Assembly (NCBI GenBank): GCA_041917255.1
Contig: JAYRYA010000026.1
Span: 1-64,000 of the forward strand
Length of the DNA: 64,000 nt
DNA from: Zoogloea sp041917255
GTDB taxonomy: Bacteria; Pseudomonadota; Gammaproteobacteria; Burkholderiales; Rhodocyclaceae
Reading direction: 5' to 3'
Part shown: positions 32,750 to 42,393 of the stretch, one piece after another
Layout of the letters: each line of letters opens with the position of its first letter
Numbering within the stretch: position 1 is the first letter of the stretch
Made by a program: the position numbers and the translations under genes
Notes under the pieces: generated by a model
Seen by the model: the letters and a program-made list of their open reading frames with translations, nothing else
Told to the model about the DNA's origin: nothing
The model's database searches: none

Positions 32750-33952
32750 ATGGATACCGCCGGACTCGTCTGCCAGGAGATCGTCAGCCACACGGGCCCG
32801 TTGCGGGTTGCCGTGGTGACGGAGACCTATCCGCCCGAAATCAACGGGGTGGCAATGACCACCGGGCGCATGGTGGAGGGGCTCGTGGCCGCCGGGCATC
32901 GGGTGGATCTGATCCGGCCGCGACAAGCTCATGAAGGGGCCGCCGTCACCGCAGATGGGGTGGAGCAGATGCTCGCCCGAGGCATCCCGATCCCCAAGTA
33001 CGCCAACCTGCAGCTTGGTCTGCCGGCCCAGAAGGTGCTGCTGCGGCGCTGGTCGCATCAACGGCCGGATGTGGTGCAGGTGGTCACCGAAGGCCCGCTG
33101 GGCTGGTCGGCGCTCACCGCGGCGCGCAAGCTGCGCCTGCCGGTGATCAGCGAGTTCCATACCAACTTTCACCGCTACACCGGGCATTACGGTGTGGGCT
33201 GGCTCAAGCGCCCCATCGCGGCCTATCTGCGCAAGTTCCACAACCGGGCCGACCTGACCCTGGTGCCTACCCGCGCCCTGTGTGCCGAGCTGGCGGGGCA
33301 GGGCATTCCGCGGGTGGATGTGGTGTCCCGCGGGGTGGATACGGCGCTCTTCGATCCCGCCCGGCGCAGCGACGCCTTGCGTCGCCAATGGGGGCTGGCA
33401 CCTGACGATCTGGCCGTGCTTTACGTGGGGCGGGTCGCCCCCGAGAAGAACCTGGCGTTGCTGGAACACACCTTCGCCGCTGTCAAGGCCCGCCAGCCCC
33501 GGGCGCGACTGGTGCTGGTGGGCGATGGGCCGGCCCTTCCGCAGCTGCGGGTGCGCATGCCCGAGGCGGTGTGCGTCGGCGCCCAGACCGGCGTGCTGCT
33601 GGCTGAGCATTACGCCAGTGCAGATCTGTTCATCTTCCCTAGCCTTTCCGAAACCTACGGCAACGTGGTGGCCGAGGCGCTCGCCAGCGGCCTGCCGGTG
33701 GTGGCCTACAGGGATGCTGCAGCCCATGAGCTGATCGAACACCGGGTGCACGGCTGGCTGGCCGAACCCGGTGACGAGCCGGGTTTCGTGGCGGGCGCGG
33801 TGGCGCTGGCCGAATCGCCTGCGCTTCGCGCGAGTCTGCATATGGCGGCCCGGGCGCGGGTGGACAGTCTGGCCTGGCGGGCGATCGTCGAACGCCTGGT
33901 GGGCATTCAACGGCAGGTGATCCTCAGCGCCCCGATCTTTGCCCGGCGGTAG
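32750..33952 (+). CDS. Glycosyltransferase family 4 protein
   Basis: A 400-residue GT-B glycosyltransferase (GT4). The acceptor domain has VAVVTETYPPEINGVAMTTG and ISEFHTNFHRYTGHYG. The donor domain has VLYVGRVAPEKNLALLEHTF, LVLVGDGPALPQLR and the E-x7-E motif in FPSLSETYGNVVAEALASG. This matches the family of lipid-directed alpha-mannosyl/glucosyltransferases such as SQDG-type synthases and GtfA-like enzymes. The ATG at 32750 is used. The gene is isolated; donor and acceptor are unknown. Confidence 0.9.
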   Translation: MDTAGLVCQEIVSHTGPLRVAVVTETYPPEINGVAMTTGRMVEGLVAAGHRVDLIRPRQAHEGAAVTADGVEQMLARGIPIPKYANLQLGLPAQKVLLRRWSHQRPDVVQVVTEGPLGWSALTAARKLRLPVISEFHTNFHRYTGHYGVGWLKRPIAAYLRKFHNRADLTLVPTRALCAELAGQGIPRVDVVSRGVDTALFDPARRSDALRRQWGLAPDDLAVLYVGRVAPEKNLALLEHTFAAVKARQPRARLVLVGDGPALPQLRVRMPEAVCVGAQTGVLLAEHYASADLFIFPSLSETYGNVVAEALASGLPVVAYRDAAAHELIEHRVHGWLAEPGDEPGFVAGAVALAESPALRASLHMAARARVDSLAWRAIVERLVGIQRQVILSAPIFARR

Positions 33953-34070
33953 AGCACGCATTGCGCTGCCTTCAGGGTGGAGGCAGGATGCCGATAGTGG
34001 GTGACGAACCCGTGGTCTTGCGCCCCGGGGGAGAATAAGCCCGATTGTCGATCCAGGTCCCCCGCCGCCC

Positions 34071-37000
34071 ATGAACCTGCTGTTGTCCCGCTTGCTCGCC
34101 GTGCTGCGTTTTCCGGATCGTCAGCGGCGGTTTGTCGTCCTGCTGGTTGCCGCGGTGGTGCTCAGCAACCTCATTGCAATTGGACTGGGCGTGTTCAGCC
34201 TGGCGGCCAGCCGTGCCCAGACCGAGGCAATCGTCGGGCAGAACGCCAGCAATCTGGCGGGCGTCCTCGACCAGAGCCTTGCCAGCTCCGGACGGACCAT
34301 CGACATGGCCCTCCTGGCGCTGGTGGACGAACTCGAGCGCGAGGCGGCGGATGGTCCCACCTATCTCGACAGCGCGGCGGTCACTGCGATGCTGCGGCGT
34401 TACGAGGGCTGGTTGCAGGAGATCGAAGGAATCCGCGTCTATGGCGCGGAGGGTGGGCTGCGCTGGCAGGGGCACGCGGGCGCCGTCCAGGCTGCCGATA
34501 TCAGCGACCGCGATTATTTCAAGGCGCTGAAGGCGAATGCTGCGTCCGGGCTGATGGTGTCCCGGCCGGTCATCGGGCGCGTGTCCCGGGTCTGGGTCGT
34601 GCCGTTTGTGCGCCGCTTCAATCGGCCGGATGGCAGTTTTGGCGGCGTGGTGGTGGCCAGCATGCCGCTGGAAGCCCTGGCCGAACGCCTGTCCCGGCCT
34701 GGCCTCGGGCCGGGGGGCAGCGCCATCCTGCGCTATGCCGATTTCGGTCTCATCGCCCGGCATCCCTCAATCGGCGGGCCTGCGGGTGAGGTCGGCAACG
34801 TTTGGTTGCCCGAGCAGTACCGGGCGCGGCTGACCTCCGGCGGCAAAACCGTGTTCCTCAAGGCAGAGACGGGCTCCGATGGGGTCGAGCGGGCACTGGC
34901 TGTCCAGCGGGTCGAAGGCCTGCCTTTCATCGTCATCGTCGGGCTGGCCACGCGCGACTACCTTGCCCAGTGGTATCGGGATGCCTGGCAGACTGGTTTC
35001 CTGCTGGCGGCGTATTTGCTTGTGTCAGCTGGTTCGGCTCTCTCGATCGGTAATTTCTACCGACGTCAGCAGGACGACGCCAGCCGGGTGAAGGAGTCCA
35101 ACGTGCGGCTGGCGGCCCTTCTGGGCGAGCTGCGCGTGCGGGATCGGGCGCTGGCCGCTGCCGAGAGCATCGGCAAGCTGGGTGTCTACTCCATCGACCT
35201 GGGCAGCAAGGTGTCCACCTTGTCGCCCACCCTGCGCGATGTCTTTCGCGTGCCGCGGGAGCATCCCTTTGTGCCGGAAGACTGGATCGAGCTGGTGCAC
35301 CCGGAAGATCGTCGGGTGGTCGAGCGTTTCATGGTCGGGCTGGTGCAGAACGGCGAACCCTTCGACCAGAGCTACCGCATCATCTGCCGCGACGGCGCGA
35401 TCCGCTGGGTGCACGGGGTCGGGATGATGGAGCGCGATGCCGCCGGGCAGCCGGTGAGTGTCCATGGCGCGGTTCAGGACATCACCGAATACAAGCAGGT
35501 CGAGGCCTCGTTGCAGCATGCCCTGGCCGACTACGAGAAGCTGGTGGCGCGAATCCCCACCGGCGTCTTCGGCTTCCGTTGGCAGCCCGACGGACATTTT
35601 CGCTTCACCTACGTGAGTCCGCGCTTCTGCGCGCAGCTCGGTGTGGCGGAGGAGGCGGCAATGACCGATGCCGGTAAGGTGCTGTCCTGCGTCCATCCCG
35701 ACGACCGTCGGGCGCTCGACGAAGCGCGACGGGATAGCCTGAGCAGCGGGTGTGACTTCACCTGGGAAGGGCGCGTCCAGGTGGGCGGCGAGACCCGCTG
35801 GGTCGAGGTGATCGCCCGGCAAACGCGCGTCGACGATGCCGTGTTGTGGGAGGGCGTTCAGGTTGATGTCACCGACCGCAAGCTCGCCGAACTCGCCCGC
35901 ATCGAGAGCGAGGAGCGCTACCGCCTGCTGCTGCAGTATTCGCCGGTGGGCATCCTGCAGTTCGACGCCGATCTGAAGGTGGTCTACTGCAACCTGCAGT
36001 TCGCCAACATCATGGAAACGCCGCATGACTACATGTTGTCCCTCGACTGCAAGAAACTGAAGGATCAGCGCATCCTGCCTGCGATGAAGGCATCCCTCGC
36101 GGGTGAGCTGGGCAAGTACGAGGGCGGTTACCGCACCAGCTACGCGGGCAAGGAGCTGCTGGTTTCCGTCTCCTGCGCCCCCTTGAGGGACGCGGACGGC
36201 TCCATCCTGGGCGGGATCGTGATCCTGCAGGACATCACCGAACGTATCCACAAGGATGAAGAGCTCGCCCGCCATCGTGACAGCCTGGAGGAGCGCGTCG
36301 CTGCCCGCACCGCCGACCTGGAGGCCGCGCGGACCGAGGCCGAGCGCCTGGCCCGGGTGAAGAGCGAGTTCCTTGCCAACATGAGCCACGAGATCCGAAC
36401 GCCGCTCAACGGCGTGCTGGGCCTCGCGCGGATGGGCTACCGGGAGAGCGTCGGGCGGGACGCTGCCCAGAACACCTTCGGGCGCATCCTGTCGTCCGGC
36501 CAGCTGCTGCTGGGCATCATCAACGACATCCTGGATTTCTCGAAGATCGAGGCCGGCAAGCTGCGCATCGAGGCCATCGAGGTGGATCTGGTCAAGGTGA
36601 TCGGCGACACCCTGGCGCTGATGGAGGCGCGTGCTGCGGACAAGGGCCTGACGCTCCACCTGGAGCGGGCGCCGTCCCTGCCGGCGGCGTGCATCAGCGA
36701 TCCGCTGCGGATCGGGCAGATTCTGGTGAATCTGCTCTCCAACGCCGTCAAGTTCACCGAGCGCGGCAGCGTCACCCTGTTTGCCGGGGCCGAAGGTAAC
36801 CAGCTGGTGCTGCGGGTCAGCGACACCGGCATCGGCATGCGCCAGACCGACATCGACAGGATGTTCGCGCCCTTCGAGCAGGCCGACAACTCCACGACCC
36901 GCCGGTTTGGCGGCACCGGCCTTGGGCTGACGATCACCCACCGCATCGTCGGCCTGATGGGCGGGAGTGTGCGGGCAGAGAGTGTGGAAGGATCAGGCAG

Positions 37001-37475
37001 CACCTTCGAGGTGCGCCTGCCCTATGTGCCACTCGCAGCCGCGCCAGCCGAAGCCGAAGCGGAGGGCGCCGACGGGGAGCCGGGGGCTCGGCTGGCGGGC
37101 ATCCGGGTGCTGGTGGCCGAAGACAACGAGGTCAATCAGATGGTGCTCGAAGACCACCTGTGCAGCGAGGGGGCCGATGTAACGTTGGTGGAGAACGGTC
37201 AGGCCGCCATCGACTGCGTGCTTGCCCAGGGCGCTGCCGCCTTCGACGTGGTGCTGATGGACGTACAGATGCCGGTGATGGATGGCCATACGGCCACCCG
37301 CCTGCTCGGCGGCATCGCCCCGGATCTGCCGGTGATCGGCCAGACCGCCCACGCCCTCGATGAGGAGCGGGCCGCCTGCCTGGCGGCCGGGATGGTGGAT
37401 CACCTGGCCAAGCCCATCGAGCCGGAGGAAATGGTCCGCTCGATCCTGCGCCACCGGCGCCCGGTCGCCGCCTGA
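34071..37475 (+). CDS. Membrane-bound hybrid sensor histidine kinase (Cache, three PAS, HisKA, HATPase, receiver)
   Basis: A 1134-residue hybrid kinase. Transmembrane helices near residues 22-45 and 305-328 flank a periplasmic double-Cache-like sensor (ISDRDYFKALKANAASGLMV, VVVASMPLEALAERL). Three PAS/PAC repeats follow at about 360-480, 490-615 and 620-730, each ending in an ITE/VTD-type PAC segment (VQDITEYK, VDVTDRK, LQDITERI). The HisKA has His773 in ANMSHEIRTPLNGVLG, and the HATPase has VNLLSNAVKFTE and GGTGLGLTI. The C-terminal receiver has Asp1064 in VLMDVQMPVMDG. No output-domain partner is adjacent. The signal is unknown. It is convergent with the OYE gene 7 bases away. Confidence 0.92.
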   Translation: MNLLLSRLLAVLRFPDRQRRFVVLLVAAVVLSNLIAIGLGVFSLAASRAQTEAIVGQNASNLAGVLDQSLASSGRTIDMALLALVDELEREAADGPTYLDSAAVTAMLRRYEGWLQEIEGIRVYGAEGGLRWQGHAGAVQAADISDRDYFKALKANAASGLMVSRPVIGRVSRVWVVPFVRRFNRPDGSFGGVVVASMPLEALAERLSRPGLGPGGSAILRYADFGLIARHPSIGGPAGEVGNVWLPEQYRARLTSGGKTVFLKAETGSDGVERALAVQRVEGLPFIVIVGLATRDYLAQWYRDAWQTGFLLAAYLLVSAGSALSIGNFYRRQQDDASRVKESNVRLAALLGELRVRDRALAAAESIGKLGVYSIDLGSKVSTLSPTLRDVFRVPREHPFVPEDWIELVHPEDRRVVERFMVGLVQNGEPFDQSYRIICRDGAIRWVHGVGMMERDAAGQPVSVHGAVQDITEYKQVEASLQHALADYEKLVARIPTGVFGFRWQPDGHFRFTYVSPRFCAQLGVAEEAAMTDAGKVLSCVHPDDRRALDEARRDSLSSGCDFTWEGRVQVGGETRWVEVIARQTRVDDAVLWEGVQVDVTDRKLAELARIESEERYRLLLQYSPVGILQFDADLKVVYCNLQFANIMETPHDYMLSLDCKKLKDQRILPAMKASLAGELGKYEGGYRTSYAGKELLVSVSCAPLRDADGSILGGIVILQDITERIHKDEELARHRDSLEERVAARTADLEAARTEAERLARVKSEFLANMSHEIRTPLNGVLGLARMGYRESVGRDAAQNTFGRILSSGQLLLGIINDILDFSKIEAGKLRIEAIEVDLVKVIGDTLALMEARAADKGLTLHLERAPSLPAACISDPLRIGQILVNLLSNAVKFTERGSVTLFAGAEGNQLVLRVSDTGIGMRQTDIDRMFAPFEQADNSTTRRFGGTGLGLTITHRIVGLMGGSVRAESVEGSGSTFEVRLPYVPLAAAPAEAEAEGADGEPGARLAGIRVLVAEDNEVNQMVLEDHLCSEGADVTLVENGQAAIDCVLAQGAAAFDVVLMDVQMPVMDGHTATRLLGGIAPDLPVIGQTAHALDEERAACLAAGMVDHLAKPIEPEEMVRSILRHRRPVAA

Positions 37476-37482
37476 TACGGCC

Positions 37483-38610
37483 TCAGCGCATCCCGATCTT
37501 CGCGCCGTTGAACAGGTCGCCGGCAGCGCGTGGTGCGCTGCGCCAGTACTGGCGCGGGGCATTCACCTTCGCCCCGAGCTTCGCGGCGGCGTGCCACGGC
37601 CAGTGGGGTTCGTACATCATCACACGGGCCACGCCGACCAGATCGGCCTGACCCTTGGCGACGATCTCCTCGGCCTGCTCGGCTTCGGTGACGAGGCCCA
37701 CCGCGATGGTGGGCAGCCCGGTTTCCCGGCGGATGCGCTCGGCAAACGGCACCTGGAAGCCCGGCGCGACCGCGAACTTCTGCAGCGGCGACAGCCCGCC
37801 GGTGGACACGTGGACGAAGTCGCAGCCGCGGGCCTTGAGGGCCTGGGCGAAGGCCACGCTCTGCTCCAGATCCCAACCACCTTCGACCCAGTCGGTCGCG
37901 GAGATGCGCATGCCCACCGGGCGATCGGCCGGAAAAACCTTGCGCACCGCGTCGAACACCTCGAGGGGGAAGCGCATCCGGTTTTCCAGGTTGCCACCGT
38001 AGGCGTCGGTCCGCACATTGCTGAGGGGCGACAGGAACTCGTGGAGCAGATAGCCGTGGGCGCCGTGCAGCTCGATGCAGTCGAGGCCGATGCGTGCGGC
38101 GCGGCGGGCGGCGGCCACGAAAGCGTCGCGGATGCGCGTGAGACCGTCTGCGTCGAGGGCCGTCGGGGCCGGTTCGGCTTCGGAATACGCCACCGCCGAC
38201 GGCGCCACGCAGGGCCAGCCGCCTTCTGCGGCCGACAACAGCTGGCCGCCCGCCCAGGGCACCGCGCTGGATGCCTTGCGGCCGGCGTGGGCGAGCTGGA
38301 TCGCCAGGGGCATCGACGAATGCTGGCGCACGCTGTCGAGCACCTTGCCCAGCGCCGCGGCGTTGCTGTCGGACCACAGGCCCAGGCAGTCGTGGGTGAT
38401 GCGGCCTTCCGGCGACACCGCGGTGGCCTCGATGATGAGCATGCCCGCACCCGACAGCGCCAGGCTGCCCAGGTGGATCAGGTGCCAGTCGGTGGCGTTG
38501 CCGTCGCCATCGGCCGAGTACTGGCACATGGGCGCGATGACGATGCGGTTCGGCAGTCTGAGCTTGCCGAGGGCGTAGGGCGTGAACAGGGTGCTGGAGG
38601 AGTCAGACAT
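37483..38610 (-). CDS. NADH:flavin oxidoreductase, old yellow enzyme (YqjM/NamA-like)
   Basis: A 375-residue FMN-dependent TIM-barrel ene-reductase. Key features are IVIAPMCQYSADGDG (Cys near the flavin, typical of the YqjM/thermophilic-like class), IQLAHAGRKAS (Gln/His), DCIELHGAHGYLLHEFLSPL (His-x2-His active pair), SNVRTDAYGGNLENRMRFPL and VGVARVMMYEP near the C-terminus. It reduces activated C=C bonds with NAD(P)H; the native substrate is unknown. The ATG at 38610 fits the family start. It is divergent from the receiver-kinase gene at 38826. Confidence 0.93.
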   Translation of the reverse strand: MSDSSSTLFTPYALGKLRLPNRIVIAPMCQYSADGDGNATDWHLIHLGSLALSGAGMLIIEATAVSPEGRITHDCLGLWSDSNAAALGKVLDSVRQHSSMPLAIQLAHAGRKASSAVPWAGGQLLSAAEGGWPCVAPSAVAYSEAEPAPTALDADGLTRIRDAFVAAARRAARIGLDCIELHGAHGYLLHEFLSPLSNVRTDAYGGNLENRMRFPLEVFDAVRKVFPADRPVGMRISATDWVEGGWDLEQSVAFAQALKARGCDFVHVSTGGLSPLQKFAVAPGFQVPFAERIRRETGLPTIAVGLVTEAEQAEEIVAKGQADLVGVARVMMYEPHWPWHAAAKLGAKVNAPRQYWRSAPRAAGDLFNGAKIGMR

Positions 38611-38825
38611 GGGAAGCGGCTCCGGATGGGTAATGACCGAATGATCCCAGAAAAGGATGACAGTGGCCCATCCGGGCAAACCGGCGCGGCCCCACGGCCC
38701 GGGTTTTGCACGCAGGATATTTTCGGCGTGCGCTCAAGTCCCGTGGACGGGCTTCCGTAATGACCGGATGTGACGACGCCTGTGTGCGGGCCGACCCCGT
38801 GCGCGCAAAAGATCGGGAGACAACC

Positions 38826-40553
38826 ATGCTGGCGACCCCTGAACGACATCAACCCGAGGCGATGAAGCCCTCAGGCGTGCCCACCATCCTGGTGGTGGAC
38901 GATTCCCGCATCAACCTGAAGGGCGTCAGCCGGATGCTGGAAGGGCATTTCAATGTGCTCACCGCCGAATCCGGCCGGGCGGCGCTCGGCATCGCCGCGG
39001 CCCATCCGCGCCCCGACCTGATCCTGCTCGACGTGATGATGCCGGAGATGGACGGTTACGAGGTCATCCAGCGCCTGCGCGCCAACCTGGTGACGCGGGA
39101 CATCCCGGTGATCTTCGTGACGGCCAGGGTCAATGACGAGGACGAGCAGCATGGCCTCTCGCTGGGCGCCGCCGACTACATCACCAAACCCCTGCGCGCG
39201 GCGATTCTGCTGGCGCGGGTCAAGAGCCACCTCAAGCTCAAGCAGGCCCAGGACGAACTGCGCACCCAGAACGAGACCCTCGAATCGCGGGTGATGGAGC
39301 GCACCGAAACCCTCGGGGCGATCCTCGACAGCGCCGACCAGCTCATCGCGATGATTACCCCCGATGGTGTGCTGATGGCGATCAACCGTATCGGCGCCGA
39401 GTTCTTCGGCTCGACACCGGCCCGCCTGTCGGGCCAGAACCTGTTTGACCTGTTGCCGTCCGAGTTCGGTATCCGCCTGGCCGACCAGATCGCCGAGGTG
39501 CTCGCCACCGGCCACAGCTCCGAGATCGACGCGGCCAACCGGGGGCGGATCTTCCACGTCACCGTTTATCCGGTGCCGGGCAATCCACCGCGGGTGGTGG
39601 TCTACGCCAACGACGTGACCGACAAGGTGGCCGCGGAGATCGAGCTGCGCCGCGAGCGCGAGCAGCTTGCCCAGTCCCTCGCGCACCAGCGCGAGCTGAA
39701 CCGCAAGCTCGAAGACGCCCAGAACCAGCTCCTGCAGTCCGAGAAGATGGCCTCGCTGGGCCAGCTCGCCGCCGGTGTTGCCCACGAGCTGAACAACCCC
39801 ATCGGCTTCGTGCGCTCCAACGTGACCACCCTCGAAGGCTACCTCACGGGCATCTTCGAGATTCTTCGGGCCTACGACGACAAGGCCGCCGCCGCGCTGC
39901 CCGAGCCGGACGCCGCCGAGCTGGCGACGCTCAAGAAGCAGAAGGATTTCGACTTTGTGCACGAGGACATTTTCCAGCTCCTCAGCGAATCGAAGGACGG
40001 CCTCACCCGGGTGCAGGACATCGTGCAGAACCTCAAGGATTTTTCCCGCGTCGGTGGCGCGGGCTGGGGCTGGGCCGACCTGCACGCCTGCATCGACTCC
40101 ACCCTCAACATCATCTGGAACGAGATCAAGTACAAGTGCACGGTGGTGAAACGCTACGACCCCGAGTTGCCGCAGGTGTATTGCATCGCGTCACAGCTCA
40201 ACCAGGTGTTCATGAACCTGCTGGTCAATGCCGCCCACGCCATCCCCGAGAAGGGCGAGATCGTCATCATCACCGAGCACGACGCCGCCGGCAACGTGCG
40301 CATTCACGTGAGCGACGACGGGGTGGGCATTCCGGAAGAGAACTTTGCTCATCTCTTCGAGCCCTTCTTCACGACCAAGCCCATCGGCAAGGGCACCGGC
40401 CTCGGCCTGTCCATTGCGTACGGCATCATCGGCAAGCACCACGGCAGCATCGATGTGGCGAGCACGGTGGGCAAGGGGACGACCTTCACCGTGACCTTGC
40501 CGGTCGAGAACAACGACGACGCCGCGGTGGCCGCGAACGACGCAGCCGCCTGA
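38826..40553 (+). CDS. Cytoplasmic receiver-PAS-histidine kinase
   Basis: A 575-residue soluble kinase with an N-terminal receiver domain (phospho-acceptor Asp69 in LILLDVMMPEMDGYE), a coiled-coil/PAS region (about 170-290, DQLIAMITPDGVLMAINRIG), HisKA with His320 in AAGVAHELNNPIGFVRS, and HATPase motifs (NLLVNAAHAIPEKG, DDGVGIPEENF, GTGLGLSIAYGI). Having a receiver at the input end suggests it is controlled by another kinase, or serves as an intermediate in a relay with the hybrid kinase at 34071. No transmembrane segment is present. A hairpin terminator follows. Confidence 0.9.
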   Translation: MLATPERHQPEAMKPSGVPTILVVDDSRINLKGVSRMLEGHFNVLTAESGRAALGIAAAHPRPDLILLDVMMPEMDGYEVIQRLRANLVTRDIPVIFVTARVNDEDEQHGLSLGAADYITKPLRAAILLARVKSHLKLKQAQDELRTQNETLESRVMERTETLGAILDSADQLIAMITPDGVLMAINRIGAEFFGSTPARLSGQNLFDLLPSEFGIRLADQIAEVLATGHSSEIDAANRGRIFHVTVYPVPGNPPRVVVYANDVTDKVAAEIELRREREQLAQSLAHQRELNRKLEDAQNQLLQSEKMASLGQLAAGVAHELNNPIGFVRSNVTTLEGYLTGIFEILRAYDDKAAAALPEPDAAELATLKKQKDFDFVHEDIFQLLSESKDGLTRVQDIVQNLKDFSRVGGAGWGWADLHACIDSTLNIIWNEIKYKCTVVKRYDPELPQVYCIASQLNQVFMNLLVNAAHAIPEKGEIVIITEHDAAGNVRIHVSDDGVGIPEENFAHLFEPFFTTKPIGKGTGLGLSIAYGIIGKHHGSIDVASTVGKGTTFTVTLPVENNDDAAVAANDAAA

Positions 40554-40568
40554 CCCTCCATCTGCGAA

Positions 40569-40596
40569 GACAAAGCCGCCGGCAGGCGGCTTTGTC
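40569..40596 (+). terminator. Terminator hairpin after the receiver-kinase gene
   Basis: A perfect 12-bp stem GACAAAGCCGCC/GGCGGCTTTGTC surrounds a GGCA loop, 15 bases after the stop codon. A short T-rich stretch follows. Confidence 0.75.
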
Positions 40597-40642
40597 AGTT
40601 TAGGGCATGCGGCAGCCCGGACGCACCGGCGCGGTGCATGCT

Positions 40643-40819
40643 TCAGCGAAAGCGGTGGTCGTCACCCGGGTGCTCAAAGCCGTAGCCGTCCCGTCGGCAA
40701 GCTGACATGCCCATGGACGAAAGCCGCGCGGAACGGCTCTCCTGGGTCGTATCGGCCAGCCAGGCCAGAATCGCCCGAAGTGCGGCGCCCCAGTGAAAGT
40801 GGAAGTGCAGGGTGTTCAT
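40643..40819 (-). CDS. Small histidine-rich protein, function unknown
   Basis: A 58-codon frame that begins MNTLHFHFHWGAALRAILAW with an HxHxH cluster and an amphipathic helix, and ends in GFEHPGDDHRFR. A GGAG Shine-Dalgarno sequence sits 8 bases upstream of the ATG. The overlapping 80-codon frame on the same strand reads as low-complexity shadow. I do not recognise the protein. The good start context and balanced composition argue for a real gene in an otherwise empty stretch. Confidence 0.5.
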   Translation of the reverse strand: MNTLHFHFHWGAALRAILAWLADTTQESRSARLSSMGMSACRRDGYGFEHPGDDHRFR

Positions 40820-40942
40820 CTCGGTGTCTCCGTCCGGTTTCTGTTCTTTGACATAGCAAAGGCCATGCCGGTGTTACGGTATTACTGAACAAGACTTGAG
40901 CGTGTGAAGGATTCAACAGGCCGGCGCCTTTGCCTTCAGCGC

Positions 40943-41395
40943 CTACTGGACAATGAAGCTGGTGAACAGCGTGCTCTTGACCGGGCCGGTGGCTGGCTGG
41001 CGGTGGCCCCGCTTGTCGGTGTGCGCGGGGCTGCCGACGATGCCATTCACCGCGTCCCGGATCTCCTCGGCCAGATCGCCCCGGCCCTTGGTCGTCTTCA
41101 GTTCGGCACCGCTGTGGCCTGCCAGGAACAGCAGGATGTCGTTGCGCACCTGGGGCATGTAGGCGGTGATTGCGGCTGCGCCTTTCGGATCGTCCAGGCG
41201 CAGGGTGATCGCCAACTGCACGAAGCGGCTCGAGCCGCCGTTATCGGCGGCCAGGTTGGTGGTGATGGTTTCCAGGGTGATGAGGTCGGCACCGCCACCG
41301 CCGCCACCGTGATCGTTGGCGAGCGCCGGCCGGGCAAGGCCGAGTCCGACGACGAGGAGTAACGGCGCGCAGGCGGCGCGAAGAAGCTTGGGCAT
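40943..41395 (-). CDS. FliL-like periplasmic protein (orphan)
   Basis: A 150-residue protein with a signal peptide or anchor (LLRAACAPLLLVVGLGLARP), a Gly-rich linker, and a FliL-type (stomatin-like) domain: LITLETITTNLAADNGGSSR, FVQLAITLRLDDPKGAAAI, VRNDILLFLAGHSGAELKT. The C-terminus ends VKSTLFTSFIVQ, like FliL. FliL supports the flagellar stator, but no flagellar gene is in the window. This belongs to the widespread stand-alone FliL-like proteins, whose role is unclear. Confidence 0.8.
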   Translation of the reverse strand: MPKLLRAACAPLLLVVGLGLARPALANDHGGGGGGADLITLETITTNLAADNGGSSRFVQLAITLRLDDPKGAAAITAYMPQVRNDILLFLAGHSGAELKTTKGRGDLAEEIRDAVNGIVGSPAHTDKRGHRQPATGPVKSTLFTSFIVQ

Positions 41396-41472
41396 GACAG
41401 GGGCCAGAAAGGTGGGTGACCTCTGCTTTTCGGCAGAGGCGGGCCGAACTTGACCCGACACGTTCGTGCCGC

Positions 41473-42393
41473 TCAGGCTGGCAGGCGGTACACCAGCACC
41501 TTCAGCGCCCGTTCCGGCCTCACATCGGCAAAGGCTGGCGGGTTGGCGAGACGCTCGACAAGCTGCATCGCCGGCACATGCTCGGCCATCAGCCCGTGAA
41601 GGAAATCCGCCCCCAGCTTGGGCGAGTTGAGGCACAGCAGCGCGTGCCCGCCGGGTTCCAGCAGATCGGGCAGGCGGCGCACCAGCCGGGCGTAGTCCTT
41701 CTCGGCCACGAAGCTGCCCTTCTGGTAGCTGGGCGGGTCGAGGATCACCAAGTCGTAGGGCCCGCTGCGCTTGATCTTGCCCCACGAGGCAAAGATGTCG
41801 TGGGGCATGAAGCTCGCCCCCGCGCCCAGCCCGTTTAGCTGGTGGTTCTTCTGGCCGATGGAGAGCGCGCCGCCGGCCATGTCCACATTTACCACCTGCC
41901 CGGCGCCGGCCTGCAGCGCCACCACCGAGAACGCGCAGCTATAGGCGAACAGGTTGAGCACCCGCTGCCCCGGCCGCGCCGCCATCTGCGCCCGCACCCA
42001 GCGCCGGCCCTCGGCCATGTCGAGGAAGAAGCCGTGGTTGAGCCCGCGCAGCAGATGCACCCGGAAGCGCGCCCCGTCCTCGCCGACCACATGGGGCTCG
42101 GGCACGCTGCCGGCCATCAGCCGTGTCTCGGCGCGGGCCTCGAAGCGGTACTGATACACCCAGTTGAACTGCTCGCCCGGCGCCACCTGGGCCCAGCGGG
42201 CTTCCAGCGCTGCCCCGATGGCAGCCAGCTCGTCATCGCTGGCCGGCTCGAAGCTGGTGAGGAGCAGCACCGGCGGATAGGCGTCCAGTGTCCATTGCTC
42301 GCAACCCGGGTAAAGCCCGCCGCGGCCGTGGAAGATGCGCCCGGCGTCGGTGGGTGGTGCGAGGGCGGCGATGGCGTCGAGGAGCGGCTGCAT
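41473..42393 (-). CDS. Class I SAM-dependent methyltransferase (RlmI/RlmK-like)
   Basis: A 306-residue methyltransferase of the YccW/RlmI-type Rossmann fold. An N-terminal half is followed by the SAM-binding QRVLNLFAYSCAFSVVALQ, VVNVDMAGGALSIGQKNHQL and the catalytic DLVILDPPSYQKGSFVAEKD (DPPSY as in m5C/m2G rRNA methyltransferases). No PUA domain is recognisable. The substrate is probably RNA; the exact nucleotide is unknown. The start ATG at 42393 is used, since upstream in-frame sequence lacks coding character. Confidence 0.85.
   Translation of the reverse strand: MQPLLDAIAALAPPTDAGRIFHGRGGLYPGCEQWTLDAYPPVLLLTSFEPASDDELAAIGAALEARWAQVAPGEQFNWVYQYRFEARAETRLMAGSVPEPHVVGEDGARFRVHLLRGLNHGFFLDMAEGRRWVRAQMAARPGQRVLNLFAYSCAFSVVALQAGAGQVVNVDMAGGALSIGQKNHQLNGLGAGASFMPHDIFASWGKIKRSGPYDLVILDPPSYQKGSFVAEKDYARLVRRLPDLLEPGGHALLCLNSPKLGADFLHGLMAEHVPAMQLVERLANPPAFADVRPERALKVLVYRLPA

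Noticed and set aside
40943..41395. Part of a flagellar gene cluster
   Set aside because: No other flagellar gene is present in the window; the neighbours are a methyltransferase and kinases.
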